Source: Burkholderiales bacterium
Lineage (GTDB): Bacteria; Pseudomonadota; Gammaproteobacteria; Burkholderiales; SG8-39
DNA: 64,000 bases
NCBI GenBank assembly: GCA_020848075.1
Contig: JADLAV010000064.1
Coordinates: forward strand, 62,001 to 126,000
Direction of reading: 5' to 3'
Positions 1 to 8,207 of this stretch are shown piece by piece; within the stretch, counting starts at the first letter, position 1; each line of letters opens with the position of its first letter. The notes below the pieces were generated by a model that worked only from the letters and a program-made list of their open reading frames with translations, made no database searches and had not been told where the DNA came from. The position numbers and the translations under genes are program-made.

Positions 1-1006
1 GGGTCTGCGCCGGCGCGGTCGATCGCGCGGCCGCCGGCGCCGTGCGATTCGCATCCGGCGCGCGGGTCGGGGTGCGAGAGCGGCCCGCGAAGCGGCCCAG
101 CACGCCATTGGGCATGAACAGGATCACGACCACCAGAATGAGACCTACCGCAGCCCGTCCGGCGATCGCGTAGTCCCCGGCCGTGAACGCGTAGACCAGC
201 CCCGTGATGATGGTCGCGCCGACCGTGGGTCCGAGCCAGTGACGGGTGCCGCCCAGGACGCTCATCAGCACCACCGTCAGCGGCACGATGATGGAAAAGG
301 TCTCGCCGACGGTGACGTAGGAGACGAACATCGCGTGGATGCCACCCGCCACGCCGGCCAGGGCGCAGGACACGCCGAACGCGACCAGCTTGTAGCGCAG
401 CGTGGGCACCCCCAGCACCTCGGCGACGTCTTCGTCGTCGTGGATCGCGAACAGCCCCGTGCCGAGCCTCGCCTGGTAGATCCCGCGGGCGGTCCACAGC
501 GTGATCACCGTGAGCGCGAGCGCGAGGAAGTAGAAGGTCGCCGAAGGCGTGGGCCCGATGGCGGGCAGCGCGACGCCGCCGAGGTTCACGCCCTGGCCGC
601 CGTCGATGCGCGTGTTCAGCACCACCGTGGCGAGCACGAAGGTCACCGCCAGGGTCAGCAGCGCGAACAGCTCGCCGCGCAGGCGGCCGACGCGGAAGAC
701 CACCGCGCCGATCGCCGTGCCGAACAGCGCCGCCACCAGCGCCGCGGCCGGCAGCGTCCACAGGAACGCCCAGTCGTAACGGCCGGAGAGCGTCGCCGTG
801 GTGTACATGCCGGCGCCGAAGAAGGCGCCGTGGCCGAAGGAGAAGTAGCCCGAGTAGCCCGAAAGGATGTTCCACGAGGTCGCCAGCACGATCCAGTAGA
901 ACACGAGGTATAGGAACGTCTCGTAGAACGCGGGAGGCTTGAAGAAGGGCACCGTCGCCAGCGCGAGGCCCGCGATCGCGATCCATCCGGATGCCGTGAC
1001 GCGCAC
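1..1006 (-). CDS. livM: Branched-chain amino acid-type ABC transporter permease LivM (3' end outside window)
   Basis: Inner-membrane permease of a Liv-type (HAAT) ABC importer, pairing with the LivH next to it. The frame is open from a GTG at 1006 to the left edge, giving about 335 residues of alternating hydrophobic segments. The LivM hallmark GYSGYFSFGHGAF is near residues 50-62, and a coupling-loop-like segment DEDVAEVLGVPTLRYK is in the second half. The final in-window residues form a Pro/Ala/Arg-rich hydrophilic tail, so little should be missing. The GTG lies 1 nt after the livH stop, so the two are probably translationally coupled. ATPase genes are not in the window and would be expected to the left. 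The GTG start is inferred; the family call is firm, the substrate unknown. Confidence 0.85.
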   Translation of the reverse strand, partial: MRVTASGWIAIAGLALATVPFFKPPAFYETFLYLVFYWIVLATSWNILSGYSGYFSFGHGAFFGAGMYTTATLSGRYDWAFLWTLPAAALVAALFGTAIGAVVFRVGRLRGELFALLTLAVTFVLATVVLNTRIDGGQGVNLGGVALPAIGPTPSATFYFLALALTVITLWTARGIYQARLGTGLFAIHDDEDVAEVLGVPTLRYKLVAFGVSCALAGVAGGIHAMFVSYVTVGETFSIIVPLTVVLMSVLGGTRHWLGPTVGATIITGLVYAFTAGDYAIAGRAAVGLILVVVILFMPNGVLGRFAGRSRTPTRAPDANRTAPAAARSTAPAQT

Positions 1007-1007
1007 G

Positions 1008-1859
1008 TCAGATCTTCTTCGCGCGCGCGAGCAGCACGACGATGAGCAGCGAGAAGGACACCAGCGGCGCCCAGGCGGGCGAGGTGAGCGCCATGGTCAG
1101 CGATTCGCTGATGCCGATCACGATGCCGGCGACGAGCGGGCCGATGGGATTGCCCAGTCCGCCGATCATCACCACGGCGAACACCACTCCGATCCAGGCG
1201 TAGATCTGGGAGGGCGCCAGCGTGAAGCTGAGCGCGATGCACAGGCCCGCCACGCCCGCGAATGCGGCCGAAATCCCGGAGAGCAGCAGGGAGAGCGAGC
1301 GCTCGTTGACCCCGAATGCGGCCGCGATGGGCGCATCCTCGGCCGCGGCGCGCATCGCCCTGCCCAGGTCCGTGTAGCGCAGCCCCGCCCACGCGGCGAG
1401 CGACAGCGCAACGGCGAGCACCAGCGTGAGCAGCTCGGGCAGCGGCACGTACAAGGCGCCGAGCTTGAACCGCACAGCGCCGTAGGCCGAGTCCATCAGG
1501 CGCTGGTCGGCGGTCCAGATCCACTGGATCAGGCTCTCGACGATGACCGTCAGCCCGAAGGTCACCAGCAGCGAATTGAATGGCGTGATGGCGAAGCGCG
1601 CGAACAGCCAGTGCATCGAGGCGCCGAGCAGGAAGAAGCACGGCACCACCACCAGCAGCGTCGCGAGCGGGTCCCAGCCCGCCCCGTGCGTGAGCTGGAA
1701 GGTGAGATAGGCGCCGAGGAAGGCGAGCGCGAAGTGCGCCAGGTTAATCTGGCGCAGCATCCCCCAGGTGAGGCTCAGCCCCAGGCCCAGCAGCCCGTAC
1801 AGGGCGCCGATGAAGATCCCGGAGAGAACGGACTGGGCGAGGAGGGTGAAGCTCGGCAA
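1008..1859 (-). CDS. livH: Branched-chain amino acid-type ABC transporter permease LivH
   Basis: 283-residue inner-membrane permease. Family features are visible: an early GALYGLLGLGLSLTWGMLRQ helix with the INLAHFA motif near residues 39-45, a coupling segment RAMRAAAEDAPIAAAFGVN, and the IGGLGNPIGPLVAG motif in the C-terminal third. About eight membrane segments can be read. It lies 75 nt downstream of the periplasmic binding-protein gene and just before livM, the usual order. Liv systems carry many acids besides leucine, including aromatic acids. Given the cupin and SDR genes at the head of the operon, the ligand here is more likely a catabolic substrate than an amino acid (inference). Confidence 0.9.
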   Translation of the reverse strand: MPSFTLLAQSVLSGIFIGALYGLLGLGLSLTWGMLRQINLAHFALAFLGAYLTFQLTHGAGWDPLATLLVVVPCFFLLGASMHWLFARFAITPFNSLLVTFGLTVIVESLIQWIWTADQRLMDSAYGAVRFKLGALYVPLPELLTLVLAVALSLAAWAGLRYTDLGRAMRAAAEDAPIAAAFGVNERSLSLLLSGISAAFAGVAGLCIALSFTLAPSQIYAWIGVVFAVVMIGGLGNPIGPLVAGIVIGISESLTMALTSPAWAPLVSFSLLIVVLLARAKKI

Positions 1860-1934
1860 CGTTGACTCTCACGCAAACCCGGCGGCGACGTGTCTCCTCG
1901 ACCCGGGCAAACGCCGTCCGGGGCGCGCGTTCCC

Positions 1935-3131
1935 TCACGGCGTGATCAGCTTCGCCCCCGGCGCGGCCCATTCCTTGGGCCACACGGTGACCCAGTGGCC
2001 GTTCTGCACCTGCTTGACCCGCATCAGGTCGTCGCCGTAGTTGTTGGCCCTGTCGAAGCGCAGCCTGCCCTGGATGGTGTCGACCTGGTTCTGCTTGAGC
2101 CAGGCGGCGAGCACCTTGTCATCCAGGCTCTTGGTGGCGGTGACCGCGGCTTCGAGCACCTGCCACGTGGAGAACGAGGCCGCGGCCTGGGTCTCGACCG
2201 AGTTGTCCGGCAGGCCCGCCTTGGCGGCGCGGGCGTTGTATTCCTTCACGAACTGCGCCGCGATCGGGTTGTTCGTGAACGGGGGGTGCTGCTCGAAGAT
2301 CGAGGCCGCGAGCGCGCCCTGCGCTTCCGGCAGTTTGGCGAGCGGGCCCGGCGCCGGGTACATGTAGTAGTGCATCGGCGGGACGTAGTCGATCTTCTTC
2401 ATGGCCTCGAGCAGCTGGTTGCCTTCCAGGCCGATGGCGCCGACGAAGACGAAGTCCGGCTTCGCGTCCTTGACGCGGTTGGCGATGGGGCCGAAGTCCT
2501 TGTTCCCGAACTCCCACTCGAGGAACAGCACTTCCTGCAGCCCGCGCTTCTTGGCGACTTCGCGCGCACCCACGGACATGAAGTACACGGACGGGAACTT
2601 GCTGGTGACGATGGCGATGGTCTTGGGCGGCTTCGCCGAGGCGGCCAGCGCGTCGAACAGGGTGTTCGGCACCGTGGTCTCCGGATTCGGGCCCACCGAC
2701 CAGGCGGGGAACTGCATGTCGTACTTGGCGAGGCTGGGGATGCCCATGGTGTGGTGGATGAGCACCCTGTTGTAGCGCTGCGCCACGCCCATCGCCGCGA
2801 TGATGTTGGGCGTCGCGTACGGCCCGATGATCAGGTCCACTTTGTCCACGGTGATCAGCTGCTCGTACAGCGTGCGCGCGAGCTCCGGCTTGGACTGGTC
2901 GTCCTTGAGGATCCACTCGACCGGGCGGCCGAGCAGGCCGTCCCTCTTGTTGAGATCATCGACGTAGATTTCGCCGACGATCTTGTGGATGATCGCGGTG
3001 CCCGAGAGCGGGCCGGTGAGCGCGAGCGTGCTGCCGATGCGGACCGGCGCGCCCGATGGCGCGGCCTGCGCCAGCCCGAGCGACAGGGCGGCGGCGCCGA
3101 GTGCGGCGATGATGCGGGTTGCGAGCTTCAT
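1935..3131 (-). CDS. Periplasmic substrate-binding protein of Liv-type ABC importer
   Basis: 398-residue exported receptor for the LivHM permease downstream. The first 23 residues form a Sec signal peptide ending AQA, with predicted cleavage before APSGAPVRIG. The mature N-terminus PVRIGSTLALTGPLSG and the later LIIGPYATPNIIAA are typical of the Peripla_BP_6 family. The ATG at 3131 follows a strong ribosome site (AAGGAGGAG), which fixes the start; the same frame is open further upstream only as a high-GC artefact. The ligand is unknown. Aromatic or aliphatic acids are as likely as amino acids, because binding proteins of this family next to oxidoreductases commonly serve catabolism. Confidence 0.9.
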   Translation of the reverse strand: MKLATRIIAALGAAALSLGLAQAAPSGAPVRIGSTLALTGPLSGTAIIHKIVGEIYVDDLNKRDGLLGRPVEWILKDDQSKPELARTLYEQLITVDKVDLIIGPYATPNIIAAMGVAQRYNRVLIHHTMGIPSLAKYDMQFPAWSVGPNPETTVPNTLFDALAASAKPPKTIAIVTSKFPSVYFMSVGAREVAKKRGLQEVLFLEWEFGNKDFGPIANRVKDAKPDFVFVGAIGLEGNQLLEAMKKIDYVPPMHYYMYPAPGPLAKLPEAQGALAASIFEQHPPFTNNPIAAQFVKEYNARAAKAGLPDNSVETQAAASFSTWQVLEAAVTATKSLDDKVLAAWLKQNQVDTIQGRLRFDRANNYGDDLMRVKQVQNGHWVTVWPKEWAAPGAKLITP

Positions 3132-3175
3132 GGCTCCTCCTCCTTGGTTGCAAGTCATTGCGCGAGTCCGGCCGC

Positions 3176-3880
3176 TCAAGTGAGCAGCCAGCCGCCGTCC
3201 ACGTACAGGTTGACGCCGTTGATGCCGCCGTTGTCCAGCAAAAAGAGCGCCGATCCCACCACTTCGTCCATGGTCACGAGCCGGCCCAGGGGCGTGCGGG
3301 CGACCACGCGCTGCAGCACCTCCGGCGGCTTGCCGTTCCAGGCGGGACTGTCCCCCACGATGCCCGGATGGATCGCGTTCACCCGCACCGGCGCAAGCTC
3401 CACGGCGAGCGTCTTGATCATGGTGTTGACGCCGCCGTTGATCGTGGTGACGGTGGTCGAGCCCGGATAGGGCCTTTCCTTCGCCAGTCCGCCGAATAGT
3501 ATTATGGAAGCGTCGAGCGCGAAGCGCGGCGCGAGCGTGTGGATGACCTCGGTGTAGCCGACCAGCTTGAGGGTGACCAAGCGCACCGCGCGCGCGATGT
3601 CGTATTTCTTGACGCTGTTCTCGTCGCGCTCGATCGCGGCGATCACGAGGTGGCTGACGCTCCCCACGCTCGCGAGCTTGCCCGAGATTCCCTCGGGGCG
3701 CGCGAGGTCCATCGCGATCCCGCTCGTCTTGCCACCGATTTCCGAGGCCACGCCCTGGGCACGCGCCTGATCGCGGCCGGTGAGAATCACTTCCTCGCCG
3801 CGCGCCGCGAGCGCCTTCGCAAGCTGCCTGCCGATCCCCGAGGTACCTCCGACCACCACTGCACAACCTTTTGCCGCCAT
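3176..3880 (-). CDS. SDR-fold protein lacking the catalytic Tyr/Lys
   Basis: 234-residue short-chain dehydrogenase-fold protein. The nucleotide-binding turn GGTSGIG is at residues 11-17 and the C-terminus ends VDGGWLLT, as in classical SDRs. The region that should carry YxxxK reads VTTINGGVN (residues 144-152): the Tyr position is Val144 and the Lys position Asn148, with flanking helix and strand intact. It may therefore bind NAD(P) or a ligand without classical catalysis, or use a different mechanism. The ATG at 3880 follows GAGGGAG. It sits between the cupin gene (68 nt upstream) and the binding-protein gene (44 nt downstream) in one apparent operon. SDR fold is certain; enzymatic activity is doubtful. 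Confidence 0.8.
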   Translation of the reverse strand: MAAKGCAVVVGGTSGIGRQLAKALAARGEEVILTGRDQARAQGVASEIGGKTSGIAMDLARPEGISGKLASVGSVSHLVIAAIERDENSVKKYDIARAVRLVTLKLVGYTEVIHTLAPRFALDASIILFGGLAKERPYPGSTTVTTINGGVNTMIKTLAVELAPVRVNAIHPGIVGDSPAWNGKPPEVLQRVVARTPLGRLVTMDEVVGSALFLLDNGGINGVNLYVDGGWLLT

Positions 3881-3948
3881 GACTCCCTCTTCGTTCAGAT
3901 CGTTCAACGAGGCGCGCTGCCGCGCGCCCGATCAAGTCCGGCGCGCCG

Positions 3949-4848
3949 CTAGGCCTTCGCGGCGAGCTTCTCCTTCAGGTACTCCCAGTCGCGGCTGAAG
4001 CGGTAGCCGTACCGGTCCGGCAGCGGCGGCGACTGCGTCTCCAGCCAGCGCACGGTCTTCTTGCTCGTGTTGTAGAAGGCATGCACGCAGCCCACCCCGG
4101 TCCAGAACACGTCGCCCTTCTTCAGCGTGTAGCGCTTGCCGTCGCCGACCGCGTCGACCTCGCCGTCCAGGATCACGTAGGCCTCCTCCATCGGGTGGTC
4201 GTGCGGGTGCGCCACGCCGCCGGGCTGGTATTCCACCATGAACATGGTGTGCAACTGGGCATCCAGGCGCTTGTCCACCAGCATTTTGAGCGCGATGCCG
4301 CTGTAGGCGAGGAGCGCCGTGTTCATGCTCGCCGACACCTTCGGCGCATCGGCGCGGGCGCCGATCTTCAGCTTGTCCACGATGATGTCGTCGTCGGCCA
4401 TGCGGAAGAAGTTGCGCGAGCGCGGATCGCGGATGTCGAGCTGCGCCTTCTCGTACCGGCTGAGCGGGCCGAGGAACCAGGTGTCCTCCTCGGCGCCCGC
4501 GGGGCGCGGCTGCGGCGCCATCATGTCGATCCACCGGGCCGTGCCCTTGGCCGAGCCGACCCAGGCGTGCTCGACGCCCAGCGGGATGAGGCCGCACGCC
4601 CCCGGCGCGAGCCGCACGCCGCGGCCATCCATGACGAGGGTCGGCGCACCCTCGAGCACGTAGAAGCTCTCCTCGAAGGAATGCACGTGGCGGTCGATGC
4701 CCCCGCCCGGCTCGAGCGCGCAGATGCCGACGCCCATGTGCACCGACCCCGTCGTGTCGTTCACGGCGGAGCAGCGGGAGAAGCCCTTGCTGTGCCCGCG
4801 GTACGCCGCCGCGGGACGGACGTCCTTCGCGCGCAGCACGTGATGCAT
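3949..4848 (-). CDS. Two-domain (bicupin) metalloprotein, substrate unknown
   Basis: 299-residue protein with two cupin barrels. Putative metal ligands are His54, His56, Glu60 and His94 in domain one (HVHSFEE, GVEHAW) and His214, His216 or His218, Glu222 and His256 in domain two (HPHDHPMEE, CVHAFYN). Both sites look complete, as in gentisate-dioxygenase-like and ureidoglycine-type bicupins, but it is shorter than typical gentisate 1,2-dioxygenases (about 350 residues). The ATG at 4848 has an excellent ribosome site AAGGAGGAAACC; an in-frame upstream ATG at 4875 lacks one. It heads the operon with the SDR and Liv importer and is divergent from a cupin-containing regulator, so it may act on the imported compound. 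Ring-cleavage or hydrolytic activity is inference. Confidence 0.75.
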   Translation of the reverse strand: MHHVLRAKDVRPAAAYRGHSKGFSRCSAVNDTTGSVHMGVGICALEPGGGIDRHVHSFEESFYVLEGAPTLVMDGRGVRLAPGACGLIPLGVEHAWVGSAKGTARWIDMMAPQPRPAGAEEDTWFLGPLSRYEKAQLDIRDPRSRNFFRMADDDIIVDKLKIGARADAPKVSASMNTALLAYSGIALKMLVDKRLDAQLHTMFMVEYQPGGVAHPHDHPMEEAYVILDGEVDAVGDGKRYTLKKGDVFWTGVGCVHAFYNTSKKTVRWLETQSPPLPDRYGYRFSRDWEYLKEKLAAKA

Positions 4849-4887
4849 GGTTTCCTCCTTCCCGGCCGGTCGCACCCGCCGGCGGCT

Positions 4888-4911
4888 GTGTAGCAGCGCT
4901 GCACGCTACAC
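4888..4911. promoter_or_regulatory. Inverted repeat, candidate operator between bicupin and XRE-cupin genes
   Basis: Perfect 7-bp arms GTGTAGC (4888-4894) and GCTACAC (4905-4911) flank a 10-nt spacer. A second perfect palindrome, GCAGCGCTGC (4893-4902), is nested inside. It lies 39 nt upstream of the bicupin ATG and just upstream of the -35 region of the divergent regulator gene, where an autoregulating XRE-cupin protein would be expected to bind. Confidence 0.5.
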
Positions 4912-4918
4912 CCTACGA

Positions 4919-4948
4919 TGTACAGCGTCAATAAACGGCGGCTATACT
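4919..4948 (+). promoter_or_regulatory. Sigma70-like promoter of the XRE-cupin gene
   Basis: TGTACA (4919-4924, 4 of 6 matches to TTGACA), an 18-nt spacer, then TATACT (4943-4948, 5 of 6 matches to TATAAT). Transcription would begin near 4955, leaving a leader of about 44 nt before the GTG at 4999. Confidence 0.45.
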
Positions 4949-4998
4949 TCCGGCCCATGCCCGCCCAACCCCGATCCCGTCGCCGGAGGTCTGCTGCC

Positions 4999-5625
4999 GT
5001 GCCTTCCCCCAAGGCGGCGCCCGGCGGCCTCGGCGTGCGCCTGCGCGCCGCGCGCGAGCGTTCGGGGGTGAGCCTGCGCGAGCTCGCCCGCCGCGTCGGC
5101 GTGTCGCCCAGCCTCGTGTCTCAGATCGAGCGCGGCAGCGTGAAGCCCTCGGTCGGAACGCTGTACGCGATGGCGAACGAGCTCGGCCAGGTCCTCGACG
5201 AACTCTTCAGGGACCGCGCGCCCGCGTCCGCGGACCGGCGGCGCGGTCCGGCGTCCGCCGCCGCAGCGGGACCGATGCAGCCGCACGACAGCCGCGAGAC
5301 CATCCGGCTCGCCTCCGGCGTGCGCTGGGAACGGCTCACGGCGGCGCCGGACAAGGAGGTCGAATTCCTGCGCGTGGTGTACGACGCAGGCAGTGCGTCC
5401 TGCGACGAGGACGCGCTGATGCGCCATGGCGGTACCGAATACGCTTACCTGATCAGCGGACGGCTCGGCGTGCGCATCGGTTTCGAGGAATACCGGCTCG
5501 GCCCGGGAGACTCGATCTCGTTCGACGCGCAGTCGCCGCACCGGCTCTGGGCCATCGGTAAGCAGCCTGCCGTCGCGATCTGGGTGATCGTCAATCGCCA
5601 CGGCGACAAGCGTAAGCGCGGATAG
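4999..5625 (+). CDS. XRE-family transcriptional regulator with C-terminal cupin sensor
   Basis: 208-residue DNA-binding regulator. A Cro/CI-type helix-turn-helix spans about residues 12-66 (LRELARRVGVSPSLVSQIE), followed by a linker and a cupin_2 domain in the last 75 residues (RHGGTEYAYLISG, RLGPGDSISFDAQSPH). I place the start at GTG 4999 because GGAGG lies 9 nt upstream and the promoter at 4919-4948 would give a short leader. In-frame ATGs at 4957 and 4918 would add an Arg-rich N-terminus. It is divergent from the bicupin operon, with a palindrome between them. Members of this family commonly sense a small ligand in the cupin pocket and control the adjacent catabolic operon (family knowledge; target inferred). 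Confidence 0.85.
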   Translation: MPSPKAAPGGLGVRLRAARERSGVSLRELARRVGVSPSLVSQIERGSVKPSVGTLYAMANELGQVLDELFRDRAPASADRRRGPASAAAAGPMQPHDSRETIRLASGVRWERLTAAPDKEVEFLRVVYDAGSASCDEDALMRHGGTEYAYLISGRLGVRIGFEEYRLGPGDSISFDAQSPHRLWAIGKQPAVAIWVIVNRHGDKRKRG

Positions 5626-5651
5626 CCGCGCCACTTTCGGGGGAGGCGGAG

Positions 5652-6533
5652 ATGAAAGTCGGATTCGTCGGGCTGGGCAGGATGGGCAGCGCCATCGCCG
5701 GCCGGGTGCTCGCGGCTGGCCATGACCTCCTGGTGTACAACCGCACAGCGAGCAAGGCGGCCGACCTCGAACAGGCGGGCGCCAGGGTCGCCGGTTCCGT
5801 CGAAGCGGTCTGCGAGGCGCGCGAGGTCGTGATCAGCATGCTCGCCGACGACGCCGCGCTCGAGCACGTGGCCTACGCGCCGCGCGGACTCGTGCAGTCC
5901 CTGCCGAGGGGCGCGGTGCACCTGGCGATGGGCACGCACGGCGTGCAGGCGGTGCGCAGGCTCGATGCCGCGCACCGGGAAGCCGGGCAGTTCCTGATCG
6001 CGGCGCCGGTGTTCGGCCGCCCGGACGCGGCAGCGGCAGGGCAGCTCGGCATCGCGGCGGCGGGGCCCGCGGAGCAGGCGCACCGCTGCGAGCCGCTCTT
6101 CCAGGCGATCGGCCGGCGTACGTTCGACGCGGGCACCGACCCGGTGGGCGCGACGGCCATCAAGCTCGCCAACAATTTCATGATCGGCTGCGCGCTGGAA
6201 TCCATGGGGGAGGCGTTCTCCCTGGTGCGCAAGTTCGGCGTCGCCCCGGCCGTGCTGCTGGACGTGCTCACCAACGTCAGCTTCTCGGCGCCGGTGTTCA
6301 AGATCTACGGTCAGATCATGGTGGACGAGTCCTACGACCAGGTCGGGTTCACGGCGAACCTCGCGCTCAAGGACGCGAATCTGATCCTCGCAGCGGCCGA
6401 CGCGGCCCGGGTACCGCTCGCCTGCGCGAACGTGGTGCGCGACCGGCTGCTCAGCGCCATCGCTCACGGCGGCGGTGAGAAGGACTGGGCGGTGATGGCG
6501 CGGGAGCAGGCGCGCTCGGCCGGACTGGACTGA
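5652..6533 (+). CDS. NAD(P)-dependent beta-hydroxyacid dehydrogenase family oxidoreductase
   Basis: 293-residue cytosolic oxidoreductase of the 3-hydroxyisobutyrate dehydrogenase family. The dinucleotide-binding motif GFVGLGRMGSA is at residues 4-14, and the catalytic Lys is Lys171 in KLANNFM. The substrate loop reads APVFGRPDAA rather than the DAPVSGG of true 3-hydroxyisobutyrate dehydrogenases; this variant is seen in succinic-semialdehyde reductase and imine-reductase-like members, so the substrate cannot be named. The start ATG follows GGGGGAGGCGGAG. It begins 26 nt after the XRE-cupin regulator on the same strand, so it probably shares that promoter and belongs to the same catabolic unit as the divergent bicupin/SDR/Liv operon. 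Confidence 0.85.
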   Translation: MKVGFVGLGRMGSAIAGRVLAAGHDLLVYNRTASKAADLEQAGARVAGSVEAVCEAREVVISMLADDAALEHVAYAPRGLVQSLPRGAVHLAMGTHGVQAVRRLDAAHREAGQFLIAAPVFGRPDAAAAGQLGIAAAGPAEQAHRCEPLFQAIGRRTFDAGTDPVGATAIKLANNFMIGCALESMGEAFSLVRKFGVAPAVLLDVLTNVSFSAPVFKIYGQIMVDESYDQVGFTANLALKDANLILAAADAARVPLACANVVRDRLLSAIAHGGGEKDWAVMAREQARSAGLD

Positions 6534-6676
6534 CGCGACGGGCGGTAAGCGGTACGCCGCAGGCAGTCGCCGCAGCGCCAGGCTTCGTCTCGCGCAATCC
6601 GAGCAGTCGCTTCAGCGCGCGATGTTCTCGCGGCTCGGGCGAGCCGTGCGAAGCTGCGACGTAGCGACGCCTCGCC

Positions 6677-8149
6677 TTACACCCGACCGACATCCGGAGC
6701 GCGCGCGTCCCTTCCCGCCGCATGACGCCGGAGCGAGAACGCCCCGGCCACGATCGCGGCTGCGAGGAGCGCGAGGAGCGCGATCCGGAAACCGTACAGC
6801 ACCTGGGCAGGGTGCCCGAGGTGCGTGGGTTTGCCGACGTGCACCGCCATCGCGATGCTCACGAGGGCGACACCGAAGCTCGCGCCGAGCCCGCGCATCA
6901 TGTTGAGCAGCCCGCCCTCGACCCCGAGTCGATCGGCGGGCGCTGCGGCCATGATGCTCGCGTTGTTCGACGGTATGAACAGCCCCACCCCGAAACCGAA
7001 GAGGACCAGGGCCGCGGCGAGCGCGGTGAGCGAGCTTCCGGCCGCCCACGCCATCAGGCCGAGTCCTGCGGCCGCGATCGCCATGCCGCTCACCGTCGGC
7101 AGCCGCGCACCGAAGCGGTCGCCGAGCCACCCGCCGACTTGCGCCACCACCATGAGCACCGCGGGCACCAGCGTGAGGATGAGCCCGGCCCGATCGGGCG
7201 ACTCGCCGAACACGCGCTCGAGCAGGATCGGCACGCCGAACAGAGCGCCGAAGAGCACCGTGTAAGAGAGCAGCGCCGCGCTGATGCCCGCGGCAATGCC
7301 CGGCGCCCGCAGCACCTCGGGGCCGAGCAGCGGCTCGCCGGCACGGCGCTCGGTGTAGACGAATCCGGCGAAGAGGAGGAGCGCCACGGGCACGAGGTAC
7401 GCGGCGAGCGAAACATCGGTGAGGCCGAGGAGCAGCGCGCCGATCGCGATCGGCATGAGGAGCGAGCCCGCGCGGTTGAAGGACTGGGCCCGGTGCGGGC
7501 CCGCGGTTCGCGGCAGCGTGTAGCGGGCGAGGATCATTCCGGCGATGCCGAACGGCACGTTCACCCAGAACACCCAGCGCCAGTCGAGCCAGGCGATCAG
7601 GAAGCCGCCGACCGTGGGGCCGATCGCGAGCCCGAGCGCCTGCGCGGTGGCTTGCACGCCGATCGCCCGGCCGAGCTTGTCGTGCGGCACGGCTGCGGTG
7701 ATGAGCGCGACGCTGTTTGCCTGCAGCATCGCGGCGCCGAACGCCTGCAGGGCGCGCGCCGCGACCAGCGTCCACAGATCCGGCGCGAAGCCGCAGAGCG
7801 CCGAGCCGGCGATGAACACGGCAAAGCCGCCGGTGTACAGCGCCTTGCGCCCGAGCGCGTCGGCGACGCGCCCGAGCGGCGTGAGGAGCCCGATGAGCAC
7901 CAGGAGATAGACGATCGCCACCCACTGCACGCGATCCAGCCGCGCGTCGAAATGGACTTCCAGCGCCGGCAGCACGAGGCTCACGATGCTCGTATCGAGT
8001 TGCCCCATGAACGCGCCGACGCACACCGTCGCGACGATCACCCAGGGGTAGGCTTCGAGCCGCTCGAGGCGCGGGTGCGGTGCGGGCTCATGCAGCACGC
8101 GCTGCAGGAGGGTCGGGCGGGATCGGGGCGGTGCCGGTGTGGGGTCCAT
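6677..8149 (-). CDS. MFS drug/solute efflux transporter, DHA2 (EmrB/QacA) type
   Basis: 490-residue inner-membrane transporter with about 14 hydrophobic segments. The DHA2 signature GQLDTSIVSLVLPALE is in helix 1, motif A-like GRVADALGRKALY follows helix 2, and motif C-like ALGLAIGPTVGGFLIAWLDWRWVFWVNVPFG is in the middle (helices 5-6). It stands alone, without the periplasmic adaptor and outer-membrane partner that accompany the second DHA2 protein at 14428-15978, so it probably exports into the periplasm by itself. No strong ribosome site precedes the ATG at 8149; a start a few codons away cannot be excluded. Its 5' end abuts a remnant of an oxidoreductase gene on the other strand. Confidence 0.9.
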   Translation of the reverse strand: MDPTPAPPRSRPTLLQRVLHEPAPHPRLERLEAYPWVIVATVCVGAFMGQLDTSIVSLVLPALEVHFDARLDRVQWVAIVYLLVLIGLLTPLGRVADALGRKALYTGGFAVFIAGSALCGFAPDLWTLVAARALQAFGAAMLQANSVALITAAVPHDKLGRAIGVQATAQALGLAIGPTVGGFLIAWLDWRWVFWVNVPFGIAGMILARYTLPRTAGPHRAQSFNRAGSLLMPIAIGALLLGLTDVSLAAYLVPVALLLFAGFVYTERRAGEPLLGPEVLRAPGIAAGISAALLSYTVLFGALFGVPILLERVFGESPDRAGLILTLVPAVLMVVAQVGGWLGDRFGARLPTVSGMAIAAAGLGLMAWAAGSSLTALAAALVLFGFGVGLFIPSNNASIMAAAPADRLGVEGGLLNMMRGLGASFGVALVSIAMAVHVGKPTHLGHPAQVLYGFRIALLALLAAAIVAGAFSLRRHAAGRDARAPDVGRV

Positions 8150-8207
8150 CGAGGGTCAGCGGCGGGGTATCGACGGTGAGCACGCATCGCGCCGGGAATT
8201 CGCCAAG

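Noticed and set aside
239-1865. Long plus-strand ORFs rich in Arg, His, Gly and Gln opposite livM/livH
   Set aside because: They are antisense shadows created by high third-position GC; composition is non-protein-like and the minus-strand permeases are clear.
4918-4998. Longer XRE-cupin start at ATG 4918 or 4957
   Set aside because: The promoter -10 lies at 4943-4948 and GGAGG precedes GTG 4999; the extra residues are an Arg-rich run outside the HTH domain.
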